Shown: positions 27,401 through 40,300 of the stretch, one piece after another
Numbering within the stretch: the stretch's first letter is position 1
Layout: each line of letters begins with the position of its first letter
Assembly: GCA_963921425.1 (NCBI GenBank)
Contig: OY992835.1
Location: 18,042,001-18,106,000 of the forward strand
From: Dryas octopetala
Lineage: Eukaryota > Streptophyta > Magnoliopsida > Rosales > Rosaceae
Length of the DNA: 64,000 nt
Reading direction: 5' to 3'
Translations under genes and position numbers: made by a program
Notes under the pieces: model-generated
Told to the model about the DNA's origin: nothing
What the model saw: only the letters and a program-made list of their open reading frames with translations
The model's database searches: none

Positions 27401-30314
27401 TGATTTTGGAATTTAAATGCGCCATGATTGAAGGAACAAGTCTAGCAATGAAAAGTATGCATATGATGGACCAATATAGCCCATGCAGAAACGAAGCAAC
27501 AAAGAAGGAATCATCCTACTAGGATATGCCATTGCCAACAGCAAAAAGAGCCAAATTAAAGAGCATGGAAAGTCATACCCTAGACACACAAATTTAAAGA
27601 GAAAGGGACTAGAGACCAGCTGTAAACCACACCAAACTCCCAAAGCATTCATCAAACACTCAAGTGACATGGCATTTCACATTTTCACCTATGAAAACTC
27701 TTGAATCTTACTGGATTTATTTTGTTAGGTAGCACCCTTCTTTTTTTTTTTTTTTCATAAAGTTAGATAATTTTTTTATTTTTATTATATAATTATGATT
27801 GAAACAGACAAAAATAAAACAAATAGAGAATCCAATTCTTATATTAATATATGTACAAGCTAGCTGCGGTTCCATTATGTGTTATGACTCTGCAAATTAA
27901 TTATCTGCTGTGTCTTGGATAATTATGCAGAAAAATAATCAGTACTGTTTCAATTATGGGACACCAATAATATATAAAGCTTTTTTGGGTCAATAATAAT
28001 ATATATAGTTAATTTTCAAGATATCAATATCAGAGAGGCAAAAAATCGAGCCAGCTAGATCATGATAAAATTAACAAGTATTATAAGACTTTTCCAAAGC
28101 AAAGGCCATGTGCTAGTTTATTTTATTGCATTTATATGCAAAGTTTATGTATGAAAGTTGAACCAAGAGATATGGCTGATGGATTGATACTTTAGGCCCT
28201 TTGGGTCTTCCTCAATTTGTTTAGTAAAATCGGTGGACCAACTAGACCCCGAAGATGGTGGCTAATACTATGTCCAAACTCCAAAGCACTACTAAACAAA
28301 ATAAATAATATATTATCAAAAATTGGGCCCAATAATAATTACCAAAAAAATATAAAGATAATAAAAATAAATCCATGTTGAAAAGAACAGTGAATGAATG
28401 CATGGCAAGTAGCTGGGGGAGACGACAAAAACATCAGTCTCACAGATGTGGAGAACCTGATTTTCATGAGTATTGCAAAGTTCAAGAAGTGCACATATAC
28501 AATAATTTTTCGTACTGGAGACATAGACAAGGATTCACTAAAGATAATAAAAATAGTGTTATTCAATCTAGACCAAAATGTGAAACGGTTTAAAAGTTAA
28601 AATCCTTTCATAATATTTTTAAGAGATAATAATCAAGGCTGCTCATGGCCAAAAACAAAAAAAACAAAATCAAGGCTCCTCAAAATACTACATGCAATAG
28701 AGCATGAAAAACAGTGTTGTAAGAGCATAATGGAAATTTCCCATTTGCTTAAATGACATGTAATTCTAATCCTGAAATGGGTATCCTTGCTAGATTTTTT
28801 TTTTTGGCAGAATCCTTGCTAGATTTATGAATTGCAAAAAAGACAAGCCATTATGGAGCCTTACCCCACACTCTGTCAACCCATTTGTTCACAAGCCTAA
28901 CTATCCTATCCTATATGGAACCCACACTCTATACAAACCTACAAGGACATGCCCCATCGATAATTATCCAAAACACATCATCAAGAAATTAAAACAAAAA
29001 TTGTAAAGAAAAATAAATAGCTAGGAAATTGAATATTATTGTTGGACTTACCCACAGTGGCAGAATTGAAGGTTGTGCTGCCATCAACCACATTTTGACT
29101 AGCTGTGATAATAGTGTTGGTCCTCCCATCTCCCAAAAAAAAAATGTTGGTCTTCTTTTTCGGCACATCCACATTTTCTCTATACACACCCGCCTTGATC
29201 CGAATCACATATCTAGTACTACTCTTCTCCGGGGCAGCAGCCACCGCAGCTGACACTGTCTTGTAATCACCACTGCCGTCCGCCGCCACCACGACGTTCG
29301 GCGTTACCGTGGACGACTGCAAGAGCCGCCTGTCCGCCACCGACAGCCACTCCGGCCACCCTTTCTCCCCCGCATCACGCACATTCTCCCCAAGCTTCCG
29401 GTTCACGTTCATCATCTTTCTCTCGTTGGCTATATCATTATCCGTCATGTTCTTGATCATGGCCAACGCATTGCTGCACAACCGTCCCACGTGTACCTGA
29501 ATTAAGGATCGGTGTTAAAGAAAATATCGAGCTTCTTTTTGTTTCTCGAACCTATAGTGAGTTACAGACGGAGTTCGAAATAGTCAAATCTTTGATGATT
29601 CTCAAAAAATAAAAAAATTGTATATGAAAATTTTACAATACGGCCACCGTATAATATGCAACGTTTCTTGACCATTAAATGCAATTTATTGGTTTTAGGT
29701 CATACAAACACACGACTCACCTGACCAGCCTGCAAAAATTTCCGAACTTTTTTGTCAGCATCTTCATGAGAGAAACCATCAAGGCAAGTTTCTTGGTTGG
29801 TAATGGCGGAACTGATCAAGGTTTTGAGGTCCTCGGCATGTTCGGTGAGGGACTTCTTGTTGGGGTACTCAATGAGGTCCTCCACAACTTTGTGGAGCTC
29901 ATCCAAGGTCTCATCAATGGTCTCCAAACAGTCATGGAGAGCAGACTTCTCGCGCTTCGTGAGCTTCTTCAATAATTTCTTGATGAGCTTTTCGATGGCG
30001 AAGTAGTTGTGCTCCACCGCCGTGGTGGTGATGTTTAGCGACAGCTCTATGACCTCTTTTAGGCTGGTGAAGTTTCTGGCGGGGGCGGCGGTGGCGAGCG
30101 TGGAGTAGCAGAGGTCGGGGTAGAGGGTGGAGCTGCATGAGGATTTCAGGATGGCGTGGGAGGCGGCGGAGACCTCCTTGTCGTCGGAGTTTTTGCGGGA
30201 GTTTTTTACGCCGGTGACAATGCCGATAATAGCGGCGACGAGGAAAAGCGTCGCAAAAAAGGCTAAGAGGACCTTTTTGTTGCGGTTGGTTAGGAACTCT
30301 TTGATTTTGGCCAT
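24473..30314 (-). CDS. Pectinesterase/pectinesterase inhibitor (second gene)
   Basis: Exons 30314-29721, 29496-29052 and 25164-24473 give 576 residues in frame. Start at MAKIKEFLTN was chosen because the upstream in-frame ATG (30422) lies before the TATA box at 30395. One membrane segment at about 15-36 anchors or targets the pro-protein to the secretory route. The PMEI domain spans about 50-215 (Cys60, 69, 129, 177), with an RRLL cleavage motif at 254-257. In the catalytic domain from about 265: GVYREN, QAVALR, QDSLY (Asp393; Ser replaces the common Thr), DFIFGNA (Asp414), LGRPW. All catalytic positions are kept, so it is probably active in wall pectin de-esterification. Intron 2 is 3.9 kb and holds two foldback MITEs and three micro-insertions. 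It shares the G|CT intron position with the neighbouring pectinesterase. Confidence 0.95.
25248..25651. mobile_element. Foldback MITE in pectinesterase intron 2
   Basis: Arms pair over about 180 bp: left TAAGGTCACCCCTCC with CCGTTCCCTTTTTAGATCAC, and right the reverse complement with few changes. The inner stem carries CAATCGGAAATCGTTTG and its complement. Same family as the elements at 58952 and, in the inner stem, 34005 and 63562. Non-coding. Confidence 0.85.
26054..26094 (-). mobile_element. Poly(A) micro-insertion 1
   Basis: A 19-bp insert (minus strand AAGTGGTC then A9 and TT) sits between two exact copies of AGACAGAACAA at 26054 and 26084. Confidence 0.75.
26366..26757. mobile_element. 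Foldback MITE in pectinesterase intron 2
   Basis: Left and right arms are imperfect reverse complements over about 190 bp. Landmarks are GTTGCAAAAGACATTATG facing its complement, TCAATTTTTCTGTTAAAA, GACACCTATATG and GAGTGAGAC. No coding capacity. Different family from the element at 25248. Confidence 0.85.
27000..28644. other. Middle of pectinesterase intron 2, no gene
   Basis: AT-rich. GGTGATC repeats four to five times at 27295-27322. A T-run at 27740-27757 follows GTTAGGTA and is followed by GTTAGATA, a possible but weak micro-insertion. Confidence 0.4.
28631..28681 (+). mobile_element. Poly(A) micro-insertion 2
   Basis: A 23-bp insert (ATGGCC followed by an A-rich tract) between AATCAAGGCTGCTC and AATCAAGGCTCCTC, a 14-bp duplication with one mismatch. 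Confidence 0.75.
28783..28826 (-). mobile_element. Poly(A) micro-insertion 3
   Basis: A 14-bp insert (minus strand TCTGCC then A8) between two exact 15-bp copies of ATCCTTGCTAGATTT. Confidence 0.75.
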
Positions 30315-30394
30315 TTTTTTTTTTTGGGTTTGTGGGGGAAGAGAAATGGAGTAGAGAGGGGTATGGTTGAGTTTGGGAATGGATGCTGGGATTG

Positions 30395-30402
30395 TATATA
30401 TA
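30395..30402 (-). promoter_or_regulatory. TATA box of the second pectinesterase
   Basis: TATATATA on the minus strand, 81 bp before the start codon at 30314. It decides against the longer N-terminal extension. Confidence 0.6.
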
Positions 30403-30429
30403 GAAAGAGTGAAGTGGACCAAGTGGTAG

Positions 30430-33400
30430 CTAATCCCTATATCCTATGCCCTATGGTGTGAGATTAATATGGCCCTAGCTCTGTCCCTGTCACTTACTGC
30501 TGGAACGAACTTTCTTGTGTTTAAGAGTACAGTGACAACTTTTTTTTACTAAATTGGTTCCAACTTCCAACCAATCTCATTTGTTTTTAAATTCTTTTAT
30601 ATATGTATATTAATACATTATTTGACTAAAAGTAATGATAGTTACCTTCTCGTCTTTACATTTCCCTTGTCCTGCTTAATTTGTTGTACGTACGTGTAAT
30701 CTCATGTTAAAAATCGTTTGTATCCTAATTTACCCTTTAAATATCATTTATGTTAAAAAATTAAATGAAGGGAATCTGGGAATGTAGCTAACATTCTTCT
30801 TATTATGAATGAATTTATATAGATTCTCTATTATGTCTGTGTTTATTAGTTTTAATCATAATTGCGTATTAAAAATTAAATGGTTATAAATGTACGGACA
30901 TGATCTCAAATATGTTTTTCCTTTTTTTTTTTTTTATTGATCAATAACTATTGTCCATGAGATTTCAACTCAAAATTTTCTTTAATAAAAGAGAGACTAA
31001 AGTGTCATTTATTAAACCAAATGATCATTGACACAATTTATACATATTCAAAATGTATTATGAAATTTAATTTTATCTTTTACCTGTACATTTTTAAATT
31101 TATAATACACGAATGGAATTGAAATTGAACAAAAACAAACAAAGACAAACCATAAACAGCGTGAATACTGAATATATACTTGCATGAAACAACGTACACG
31201 GTACACCTACAACGGCATTATTTTGCTCCTAATCGTCCAGACCCAGACACTCAACCGACAACAACGGTGCAGATGGCAACTGGCAACTTTCAAAATTGAG
31301 TTGTCTTTTTCCTTTATTATATTGAAATATTTTGTCTTTTTATCAGAAATTTGATCATACTCTGTCATTATTATTTATCATGCACTTTACATTATACAAT
31401 ACTATTGAGTTCACGTTCTTTTTAATCAGAAAATTTACTTAATTAATTAAGCCACAACACTCGTCTTCACAATTTTCAAATACATGGTTTTAAACTAAGT
31501 TTTGAATAGGTGTAATCACTTATTAATTATTATGCTGTGAAGGTTTGAACCCATAACATTTAGGGCACTTTATGCTCAATCATTTACCATCGGGCCATCC
31601 GTACGTGTACTTTTACTTCTTCATGCTTTGTGTGTATTTCGAGTTTATATATTTGATATCCAAATCTTGATCGCTACATCATTTTATAGTTCTCGTGACT
31701 CACCTTGGGGATCGAGCAGGCCTTGCCTAAAAGAAAGTGGTACAATTTTTTGACTAGTGGTCCTGAGCTCATGATACAGAGCATGGCTTTCAGATCGATG
31801 TTTAATTACTAGGACTAGAGCAACTAAGCTTACGTCTATTTACCCTCCCAAAATATATACTTACAACTTTCCTATATATAAGGCTTATAATATGATTTGC
31901 ACTCTTGCAAAGGATGAAAGGAATGTCAAATTTCTTCCAAATTTTAGTTACAAGATAATGCCGTAGCTAGTTGAGATATCATGTGACATCACAGTTTTTT
32001 ATTTGTTATAAATAAATGAGATTTCAACTTATATATAGATAATAAATATGTTATTGTTAGCTTGATATACATTGTTAGTCCACTCCCAAACAGTTTAAGC
32101 TCTTAATGCATTATGGTAGTTTAACATGTCAAAGTCTTGTTTGTAGAAGGTCTTGGACTCAAATTCTTCATTCCTTACTATGGTCAAGTTGGGGATGCAC
32201 TCGTGAAAGAAAGTGTTAACTTAAGACACATTGTTGATATATTCATGGACTAAAATTATTTTAGTTTCTTATACTAATATACAAAAACATTGGGCCGGTG
32301 GATAAATTTAGTGAACATAGTTTTCCCATGCTGGTATATATGGCCGGGCATAAAATTTGAAGTTAGGAAAAAAAGAAGAGGATCGAGACTATTGTTTTAC
32401 CCTTTTCTTTTGCTAATTAGCATAAATTCCGTTGTAGTTAAGGACATCCATGGCCTTTCTTTCTTTCATGAATTGCCAAGACATTTTCCTTTATTGAGCT
32501 TTTGATACCAAACAATGTTATATAAAGCTCGATTTAGATGCTAAAGATCGAGCACTTAGAGGTGCCAATGGCTATAGTATACAACGTACCCTGTAAAGTT
32601 GCTTTCAGAACAAAACGTAAATGGCTTTTCTTTATATATATTCCCTTTAATTTGAATCTTTTTATAACTTTTCTGTACATGGTTTCAAAATATAACTCTA
32701 AAGAGTTAATCTTGGATAACGTTTGAATGTTCTTGATCATTTGTACATTTTATCACATGAAACACAGTCAAATTATAAGGCATTAGTCCAAACCGGCCAT
32801 TTGTAACGTCATCATTACATAACTACGTTTGTCTTTATATTGTTTCCATGATAGCTAGCTAAACACCATGATGTTTAACCTTAATTAACTGATGTAGTTA
32901 ATAATTTGTGAAAGGGTGTCGGCAGGACAACAACATTTTTTGAATTATAAATTAGGTCAAGTGAGACTAGCTAGTAAACAAAGGAATCCAACAAAAGGAA
33001 AATAAGGGTCCCTTGCATGTGCAAGGAAAGGAACTTTGCATATAAATCAATAAAAAACAACATATTTCACTCTATCAACTAAACATTTCACTCTATATAT
33101 CTTATACCAAAAAACTTTAGAGAGAGTATATAAATCAATAAAAAACAACATATTTCCTTAATTTGTTCTTTTTTCAACATGTCAATTGAGGATAGGTAAA
33201 CCGTACCCATGCATGCCCATGGCCCCATGCACCTCATGATCATCCAATAATGGCAACAAAAAAAAAATGTTGCATGATGGAAACAATAGCTAGTGCTTCT
33301 GGCAGTTGAAAAACAATTACTTGCTGATCAATTTTTTATCCCTTACAGATCGATCAACGCAACTATTTAAAATGTATGGGGATAATAGTGAATATTTCTA

Positions 33401-34004
33401 TAAATATTATGTAAATTTTACAATTCGATCAATTTTTAAGTATATATCTTCATCTATACATGTCTTACAACGATGCATGCTCTGCGATATCTTCCATTTG
33501 GATTCAGCTTCTAGAAGAAAATTTTGAGTCGAGGGAAAATTTTGGCTGATTTCAAATGACATGTTTGCCAACTGATCTTTGAGTTGAGTGAAATATATCT
33601 TCTTTGCGGTTGGTTACTTATGTTGCACATATATTGTCGGCATTTTATAATCGCATTGCACATTGTGTGTTAATTATCATAATACTTTGTCAATAAATAT
33701 TCCATGGTAAGACAATTTAATATGTTATGTGTGAGACTATGATCAATTGAAATCATATATTCAAACAAAAATACTTTTAATCATCCAACATTATGTTTCA
33801 TTGGTTACTAAAAATCTAACAATATAACATATGAGATGATATATATAATAATTGAATCTAAACATAACTTAGAAAATTGACGGTTTCAATCATCAAATTA
33901 TAATGCGGAGTGAGTCACACAAGTCATACATTTTTATGTTTAAGATGAAGTATATCTTAACGAAAGGGAGCTTGTAGATATATATATATATATATATATA
34001 TAAT
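30430..34004. other. Gene-poor AT-rich intergenic region
   Basis: No gene recognised on either strand. Short open frames here have no homology I can name. A (TA)n tract at 33979-34002 abuts the next foldback element. Confidence 0.5.
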
Positions 34005-34405
34005 CAGGCTCCTTCTGTTGAGGTATACCTCAACTTATTTATGTTGAGGTATATCATGTTGGGGCCCACACGAGTAGTTTTGTGTTGATCCGAACCGTTC
34101 AAGTTTTACATCTCCATAGATAGATCATCCTTGCAAAAAATTAGCCAAATCGGAAATCATTTGTCTATCTAACTTTGATCAAATAAATGGACGAACCAAA
34201 TATTTTTGATAAAACCGTCTATATGTTTTATCAAAGTTAGATAGACAAATGATTTCTGATTTGGCTAATTTTTTGCAAGGATGATCTATCAATGAAGATG
34301 ATCCTTGCAAACGGTTCGGATTGACACAAAACGACTCGTGTGGGCCCCAACAAGGTCATACCTCAACATAAATAAGTTAAGATATACCTCAACAAAAGGA
34401 GCCTG
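34005..34405. mobile_element. Foldback MITE, well preserved
   Basis: A 401-bp near-palindrome. The outer ends CAGGCTCCTTCTGTTGAGG and their complement pair, followed by GTTGGGGCCCACACGAG, then the inner stem TTTGCAAGGATGATCTATC and AAATCGGAAATCATTTG. Flanked by (TA)n on both sides, compatible with a TA target. Non-coding. Confidence 0.9.
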
Positions 34406-36240
34406 TATATATCTATTATACACAAATTTTGCAGGACATCTGTTCCTTAGTTAACTATATATATATATTGTTTAGTTTATAAGACCAAAAGTATTCCCAC
34501 TAAATAATTAATGACAACTACTTTTTCTATAAAAAAAAAAAAAAGAATATAAAAGAGGAACGAGGGAATTGAAGAATATAGGACAGGTACCAAGCTAGGC
34601 GCGCCCTGTCAAAGTATTTAAAAAATTGGTTAAAGTTTCATTATGTTAAGTTGTTTAATTACAATGAAAATGATGGAGAATGAGAGGACCGTTCCCAGTT
34701 GTGATATTATTTTGATCGAGTTAGATATATATATGTAATAACTATGGTTTCATAGCTTACATGCTACAGCAGTTTGGCCCATGCATATTGCACCTATTTC
34801 GGGAATCGATGATTTGTTTTCCAATAAAGTTCCGTAACTATAGTTAGAATGTGAATGGCAATCAATTAAAAACTTAATTCTCAGTCGGTGATTGAAAATT
34901 TTGATTGATTGCAAAAAGAAAAATATAGTTATTGTATGGAAGAAAAAATATAGAGAGTGGACCTAAGAAATGCATAAAAAATGGAATACAGCGACAGGAA
35001 GAGTAGTGTTTTGCTCACATATATATATATATATATGTAGTGTACACATATAGCTAATGGCTCACATTATTTATTTTTATTTTCTTAAGAATGAGTTATG
35101 GCTCGCATTAAGAAGTTGATGATTTGGTTGAGCCATCGGCCTGGACAAGTTATTGATATTCTGTGTGCCCTACTAGCTTAACAGTCACTTATATATAATT
35201 AAGACAGAGTGGTACGTTGTGGTGTCCAAAAATCATTACATACAATTAATTGAGATTGTGCAGCGAGTAGGGCCCCTTCAAGATAAGAAAGAAATTATGC
35301 ACAAGATTTGAGCAAGGACAATCACGATTTCTATTAGATAAATATAGTACATGAGATAATATAAGTAATTAACATGCATGGCCAAAAGAGTCAGTCAGCT
35401 AGAGATGGATTACGTCCTAGTATTCAACACTCAATCAACACCTCTGCCATATTTCAGTATTCAAAGCACCAACCAGAGCATCTTTCAAAAAAATATATAT
35501 ATATAAGTAATGAAAGAAAATGATATGTTATGATTAGAATATAAATGTATAATATAGTAAAAAACATGTGAAGAAAGTAATATATACCAACATTATGCTA
35601 TAACGGTCACGGTCATCTAATATTTAATTTCAACCTTCACATGTACGTGTTGCAGTAGTAGTAAGAACTGTAAGATGATGAGGAGCATGAAGTTGGTCTT
35701 AAACTTGGAAACTCGGATTTCTTGGGTTACCCTATCAAGAGCCAAATTAAACACTGGAATTTATTCAGGTCATGATTTGCGAGTGATTACAATTAAGGTA
35801 TTTAGATTAACTAATTTTAAAACCAATCTGAACAATTTCAGTGTCCACCACACCAAACATGGCAATTCCATAGGAGTCCCATCGTAATTAAGAACCAAAT
35901 TGTCATCGTGGAGTGTATAGGAATACGAATTAATGTCTCAAACAGAAAGAACACCGACAGAGAGAAACAAAATAATTTGAAGGAGGCATGGTTTTATAGG
36001 CATTTCATATCCTTTCTAAAAGCAATAAAGCATCAGTTTTCGTCTGTTATATTTATTTATTTCTTGGATTAACAACTGTTATCCAAGAGTTTTGAACTTA
36101 GATTATTTCTGATTATAGGAGAATTATTGGGTTTCAAATAACTTTATAGATAAAAATCATAAAATAAGGAATACATTTTTTTAATAGAATTTCAAATGGT
36201 TATTTCGAGATGTTTTTTAATTGAGTGGGTTATGCAAATC
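34406..36240. other. Intergenic, no gene recognised
   Basis: AT-rich, with (TA)n tracts near 35020 and one micro-insertion at 35057. A 70-codon open frame at 35675 has no recognisable product. Confidence 0.45.
35057..35110 (-). mobile_element. Poly(A) micro-insertion 4
   Basis: A 28-bp insert whose minus strand ends in an A-rich AAAATAAAAATAAA tract, between ATGGCTCACATTA and ATGGCTCGCATTA (13 bp, one mismatch). Confidence 0.7.
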
Positions 36241-36246
36241 ATCCTT

Positions 36247-36622
36247 AGCTGCTGAGTTGACCACCCTAACATATTTTATTTATTAATTTTTTTCTATTTT
36301 ACCCTTTATTGTAAAAATATGATGAAATCACCAAGATTTATTCGGTGGTCATCTACCGAAACATCCACCAATGTTCGGCAAATAAATGTCGAATAAATAC
36401 AAATATTTCGACAGATTACTGTCGAATACCCTTTTCATTTCTATTTGGTGGTTATTTATCGAATAATCCACAAATTTTCAGTAGATAACTGTCGAATAAT
36501 CATAAATATTTCGGTAGATAACTGTCGAATGGCCTGACAAACAAAACTGAAATTTTTTGTTTAAAGGGTAAAGTTAGAATTTTGAAATAAAGTTGTTACT
36601 TAGCAGTTTATGGTGGTCGGAA
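36247..36622. mobile_element. Element with hairpin minisatellite (TCGGTAG/CTACCGA)
   Basis: Outer parts are weakly inverted (GACCACC with CTATTTTACCCTTTA at left, and GGTGGTC with TAAAGGGTAAAG at right). The core at 36340-36535 repeats TTCGGTAGATAACTGTCGAA-like units that can each form a small hairpin. Terminal sequence resembles the element at 1043-1589. Confidence 0.55.
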
Positions 36623-36693
36623 TACTGACCTTTTTTATTTTTTATTGTTGTAATCATATAAAAGAGGCATGGCATTGGACCTATAAGTTGTAG

Positions 36694-36915
36694 TGGGCCA
36701 CTAGGCCCAATTAAGTCCCAGATTCAAAAGTGTGATCTGATCCAATCTTGTAATGTCATCTATAGGCCAGGGCCGCCAGGCCCAGTGCTAAAATATGACA
36801 TTTTGACAAAAACGACATGTCGTTTCTTCAAGCGATGCATATCATCTGAAACGGCGCGAGAGTTAAGCGGGTCGCGTTAAGAAACTTTGTTTAAACCCTT
36901 AAAACCCTCAAACGA
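36694..36915 (+). promoter_or_regulatory. Site II and telo-box-like motifs upstream of NOP9/APUM23
   Basis: TGGGCC/GGCCCA occurs at 36694, 36704 and 36779. Two telo-box-like stretches follow at about 36892-36911 (TTAAACCCTTAAAACCCTC). In plants these two motif types together mark promoters of ribosome-biogenesis genes, which fits the downstream gene. A probable 5' UTR intron spans 37029-37281. Confidence 0.55.
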
Positions 36916-37331
36916 CACCGTTTATAACAGAAGCCAAGCGCAAATACGTTATAGTCGTTTGGTGCAATTTCCTCTTAGGTTTGTGAACTGAAAGTGGCAG
37001 CAGACTAGAGGCAGCTCTACAGAAGAAAGTAAGCTTATTTTTCTTTTTTATTTTTAAATTTCTTCTTTGATAGCAATAATCAATTTGTTTTGTTTCAATT
37101 CAATAGAAGTTGCTCTTTTTCTAATCTTTAGGTTCTCAAACACTCTCTTACTAATGAAAAATTTGCTATTTTTGTTGTTTTTATCATTGGATTAATCTAA
37201 ATTTTCAGCATGACAGATTTTTATGTTCCTTAACTTAATTTCTTGCTTGTTTGGATTGTTGGTAATTAAACTGTTTTGTAGTAGGAAGCTGTGTAGAGAT
37301 TTGTGTGTGAGTGGGGCAGTGAGGTTTGCTT

Positions 37332-40300
37332 ATGGTTTCTGTTGGGTCTAAAGCATTGCTGTTGAGACGACTTGGAAGCTTAATGGGTGAGGAGGACAAG
37401 TCAAATAAACGTGGTAGAAAGAAAATGGGTATGAGCCGAAAGCCTGACAAACAAGGTTTGTCCTTTGATGCCAGTGTTAACAAAAATGTATCCGGGCGGG
37501 GCTCAAATCGTCAAAGCGATTCAGCACCACAGAAATCAGTTATTAGGTATTACACTATTACATGATAAGTTGTTTTAATGATGGGTTTTCAGAATGATGG
37601 CCAATTTATGAGTTCTGGTTGAATTTTAATGATTTTGAGTACTTGTTGTAGGAAACAGGTTGACCCCGAGATGACGAAATACTTTTTGGAAATTGCTAAC
37701 CTTTTTGAGAGTAATGGGGTTGATATGGAGGAGAGGTCGGTTATATGCGGGAATGCCCTTGAAGAAGCTAGGGGGAAGGAATTTGAACTTGCAACCGATT
37801 ATATCATAAGCCACACTATGCAGACTCTCCTTGAGGGCTGTGATGTTGACAGCCTTTGTGCTTTCATTCGAAGCTGTGCAAAGGACTTCCCTTCTATTGC
37901 AATGGATCAATCTGGTTCTCATGTAGCTGAGACTGCCATCCGGTCTTTATCTAAGCATCTTCAGGACATGGAGGACTATTCTGTTATTGAAGACACTCTA
38001 AAGGCAATATGCAAGGTATCAAGTGTTTGATATTTTTAGTTACGAGAAGTGTGGTTTTGGGTTGCTTTAGGCTCTTAGGAGTGTTTTTCACTCTACCCTT
38101 GTTCTCTTTCAATATAAAGAGCATTTTTTCATTGATTCCCTTTTCTGTCTCTAGTATTTTGAAGCCATAAATTATCCAGATAATATAATTATAATCACCT
38201 TACTGTTATGAATGTTAATTGCACATTTGAGTGATGAAAAACCTGTCGATCTTTATTTTTGTCAATCATTTGAACTTTAAAAACTTTAAAACAATTGAAA
38301 CAGAAATGTATAAGTTAGGGGCAAATATAACTTACAAATTTTTTCTTAAATTTTGTCTTTTGTCAGGTGGTTGTAAAGAATTCTGTTGATCTGATGTGCA
38401 ATTGCTATGGATCTCATGTTCTGCGAAGTCTTCTTTGTCTTTGTAAAGGAGTACCATTAGATTCTTCTGAGTTTCATGTGACAAAGTCATCTTCAGTCCT
38501 GGCCCGGCGATTGAATTTTAAGGCATCACGACCAGATGCAGATGTTTCCCCACATTTTGTACAAGGATTCCCAGATTTATTTAAGAATCTTGTTTCAGGG
38601 ATGTTAAATTGTGCCCAAAACAACATTAAGACCCTGCAAGTTGATCAATACAGCAGTTTGGTTCTGCAGGCATGTTCTATATCTTACTATTTTGATGAGT
38701 TTCTTTTGTTTTTAATTGTCAATTGATAACTGATAAGCTGTTCATTAACAAATATATAAATAAAAGAAATCAAAATTAAAGGTAATATAATGTTGATAAC
38801 AGTTTGGTTGATAAGACGATTTCAATAGCATTTGATTGGTAATATAGTGTTGACAACTTCATAAGTCAGTTTTCATTATTGGCCCAGATCTCCATTTGTG
38901 ATACTTGGTTTGCATGATCTGATGAACAGCAAATTTAATATCTCCCATTCTAAAGTGCAAATTTATTTTGTGCTCAGTGGTTCCCTTTATTTATTTATAG
39001 AAAGGGGCAGGGTAATTTTTCTTTTCATTTAAGTATGTGGTAGTGATTTTCTTTTGAGGTGAGATGTAACTCTTTCATGAATAAGATTGGTGACGTATTA
39101 TTGATCATTTGCTTGCATAGAACAATTTACAGTTTTGATAATCTTTTTTGTAACACCTTTTTTTTTTTTCCTCGTTTGCAATGAGATTATACTTACGTGA
39201 TTTGAATCCATGCTGAATTGTATTCTACTTTCTTTTTCCTTGTCAGACTGCTTTGAAGTTGTTAGCTGGACATGAAGAAGAGCTGTTGCAAATAATTCCC
39301 ATTCTTATTGGGTGTACCAGGGAAGATATTGTAGAAGGAAACTCTATCAAACTGACTAAAGTGAGAGATGTTTTATATTTGATGAAAGAAACAGCATTTA
39401 GCCATTTAATGGAGGTAAGGTTTGCCTTAACAACTTATGCCTGCATAAAATTTTACCAAAGGACGAGTTGTACATACTCTTATTAAATTTTATACTTAAT
39501 ACAGTCATGCTTGTATAAATTGTAATTTGATATCAAATTGGTGTTATACAACTCCATGAAGGAAATCGGTCTTGATATTCAATTTAGGCTTTATTACACT
39601 TTACCCACCTGAACTTTGAGCTCAATCTCACTTCACCACCTAAACAAAAAATTGTGTCAATTTACCACTTGAATTAAAAACTTGTTGCAATGTACCACCT
39701 ATGGTTTATTTTGTCTAAATTTTTGTTAAAAATAAGAGTGTTTTGTTCTTTTTAAGTTAGTTTTTTATTGTGTTAAAGCAAATAAAGTGTAAAAAAATCA
39801 TTTTTTCTAACAATAGGAACTTGAAAAGGAGCAAAACACTCTTATTTTTAACAATAGTTTAAACAAAATGAGCCAGAGGTGGTACATTGCAACAAATTTT
39901 TAATTCAGGTGGTAAATTGACACAATTTTTTTTTTAGGTGGTGAAGTGAGATTGAGCCCAAAGTCCCGGTGGGTAAAATGTAAAAAAGCCTTCAATTTAT
40001 GATAGCTACAAACTAATGCTATACCAACATTTCACTAAGACCAAATTTATATAGTTTTACTGTATCTTGAAATTTAATACTCTTTCCTAAAATAATAATT
40101 TCCTTCAGCATGTGTTTTATGGTATGGTTATCCACATTTACAGCGTTAAACTTCCTTTAGTGACTCTTGGGATTTCAATAATTTTTCACTGTAACTTTTG
40201 AGCTGCAGCTGTAGTTATATAGTATAACGGGTAGGTAAGGTAACACAGCTTTTTCACCTCAGATATGGCTGGCCAAATGCACATAATATGAAAAACTGAT

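Noticed and set aside
30314-30422. N-terminal extension of the second pectinesterase from the ATG at 30422
   Set aside because: That ATG lies upstream of the TATA box at 30395, and the family leader begins at MAKIKEF.
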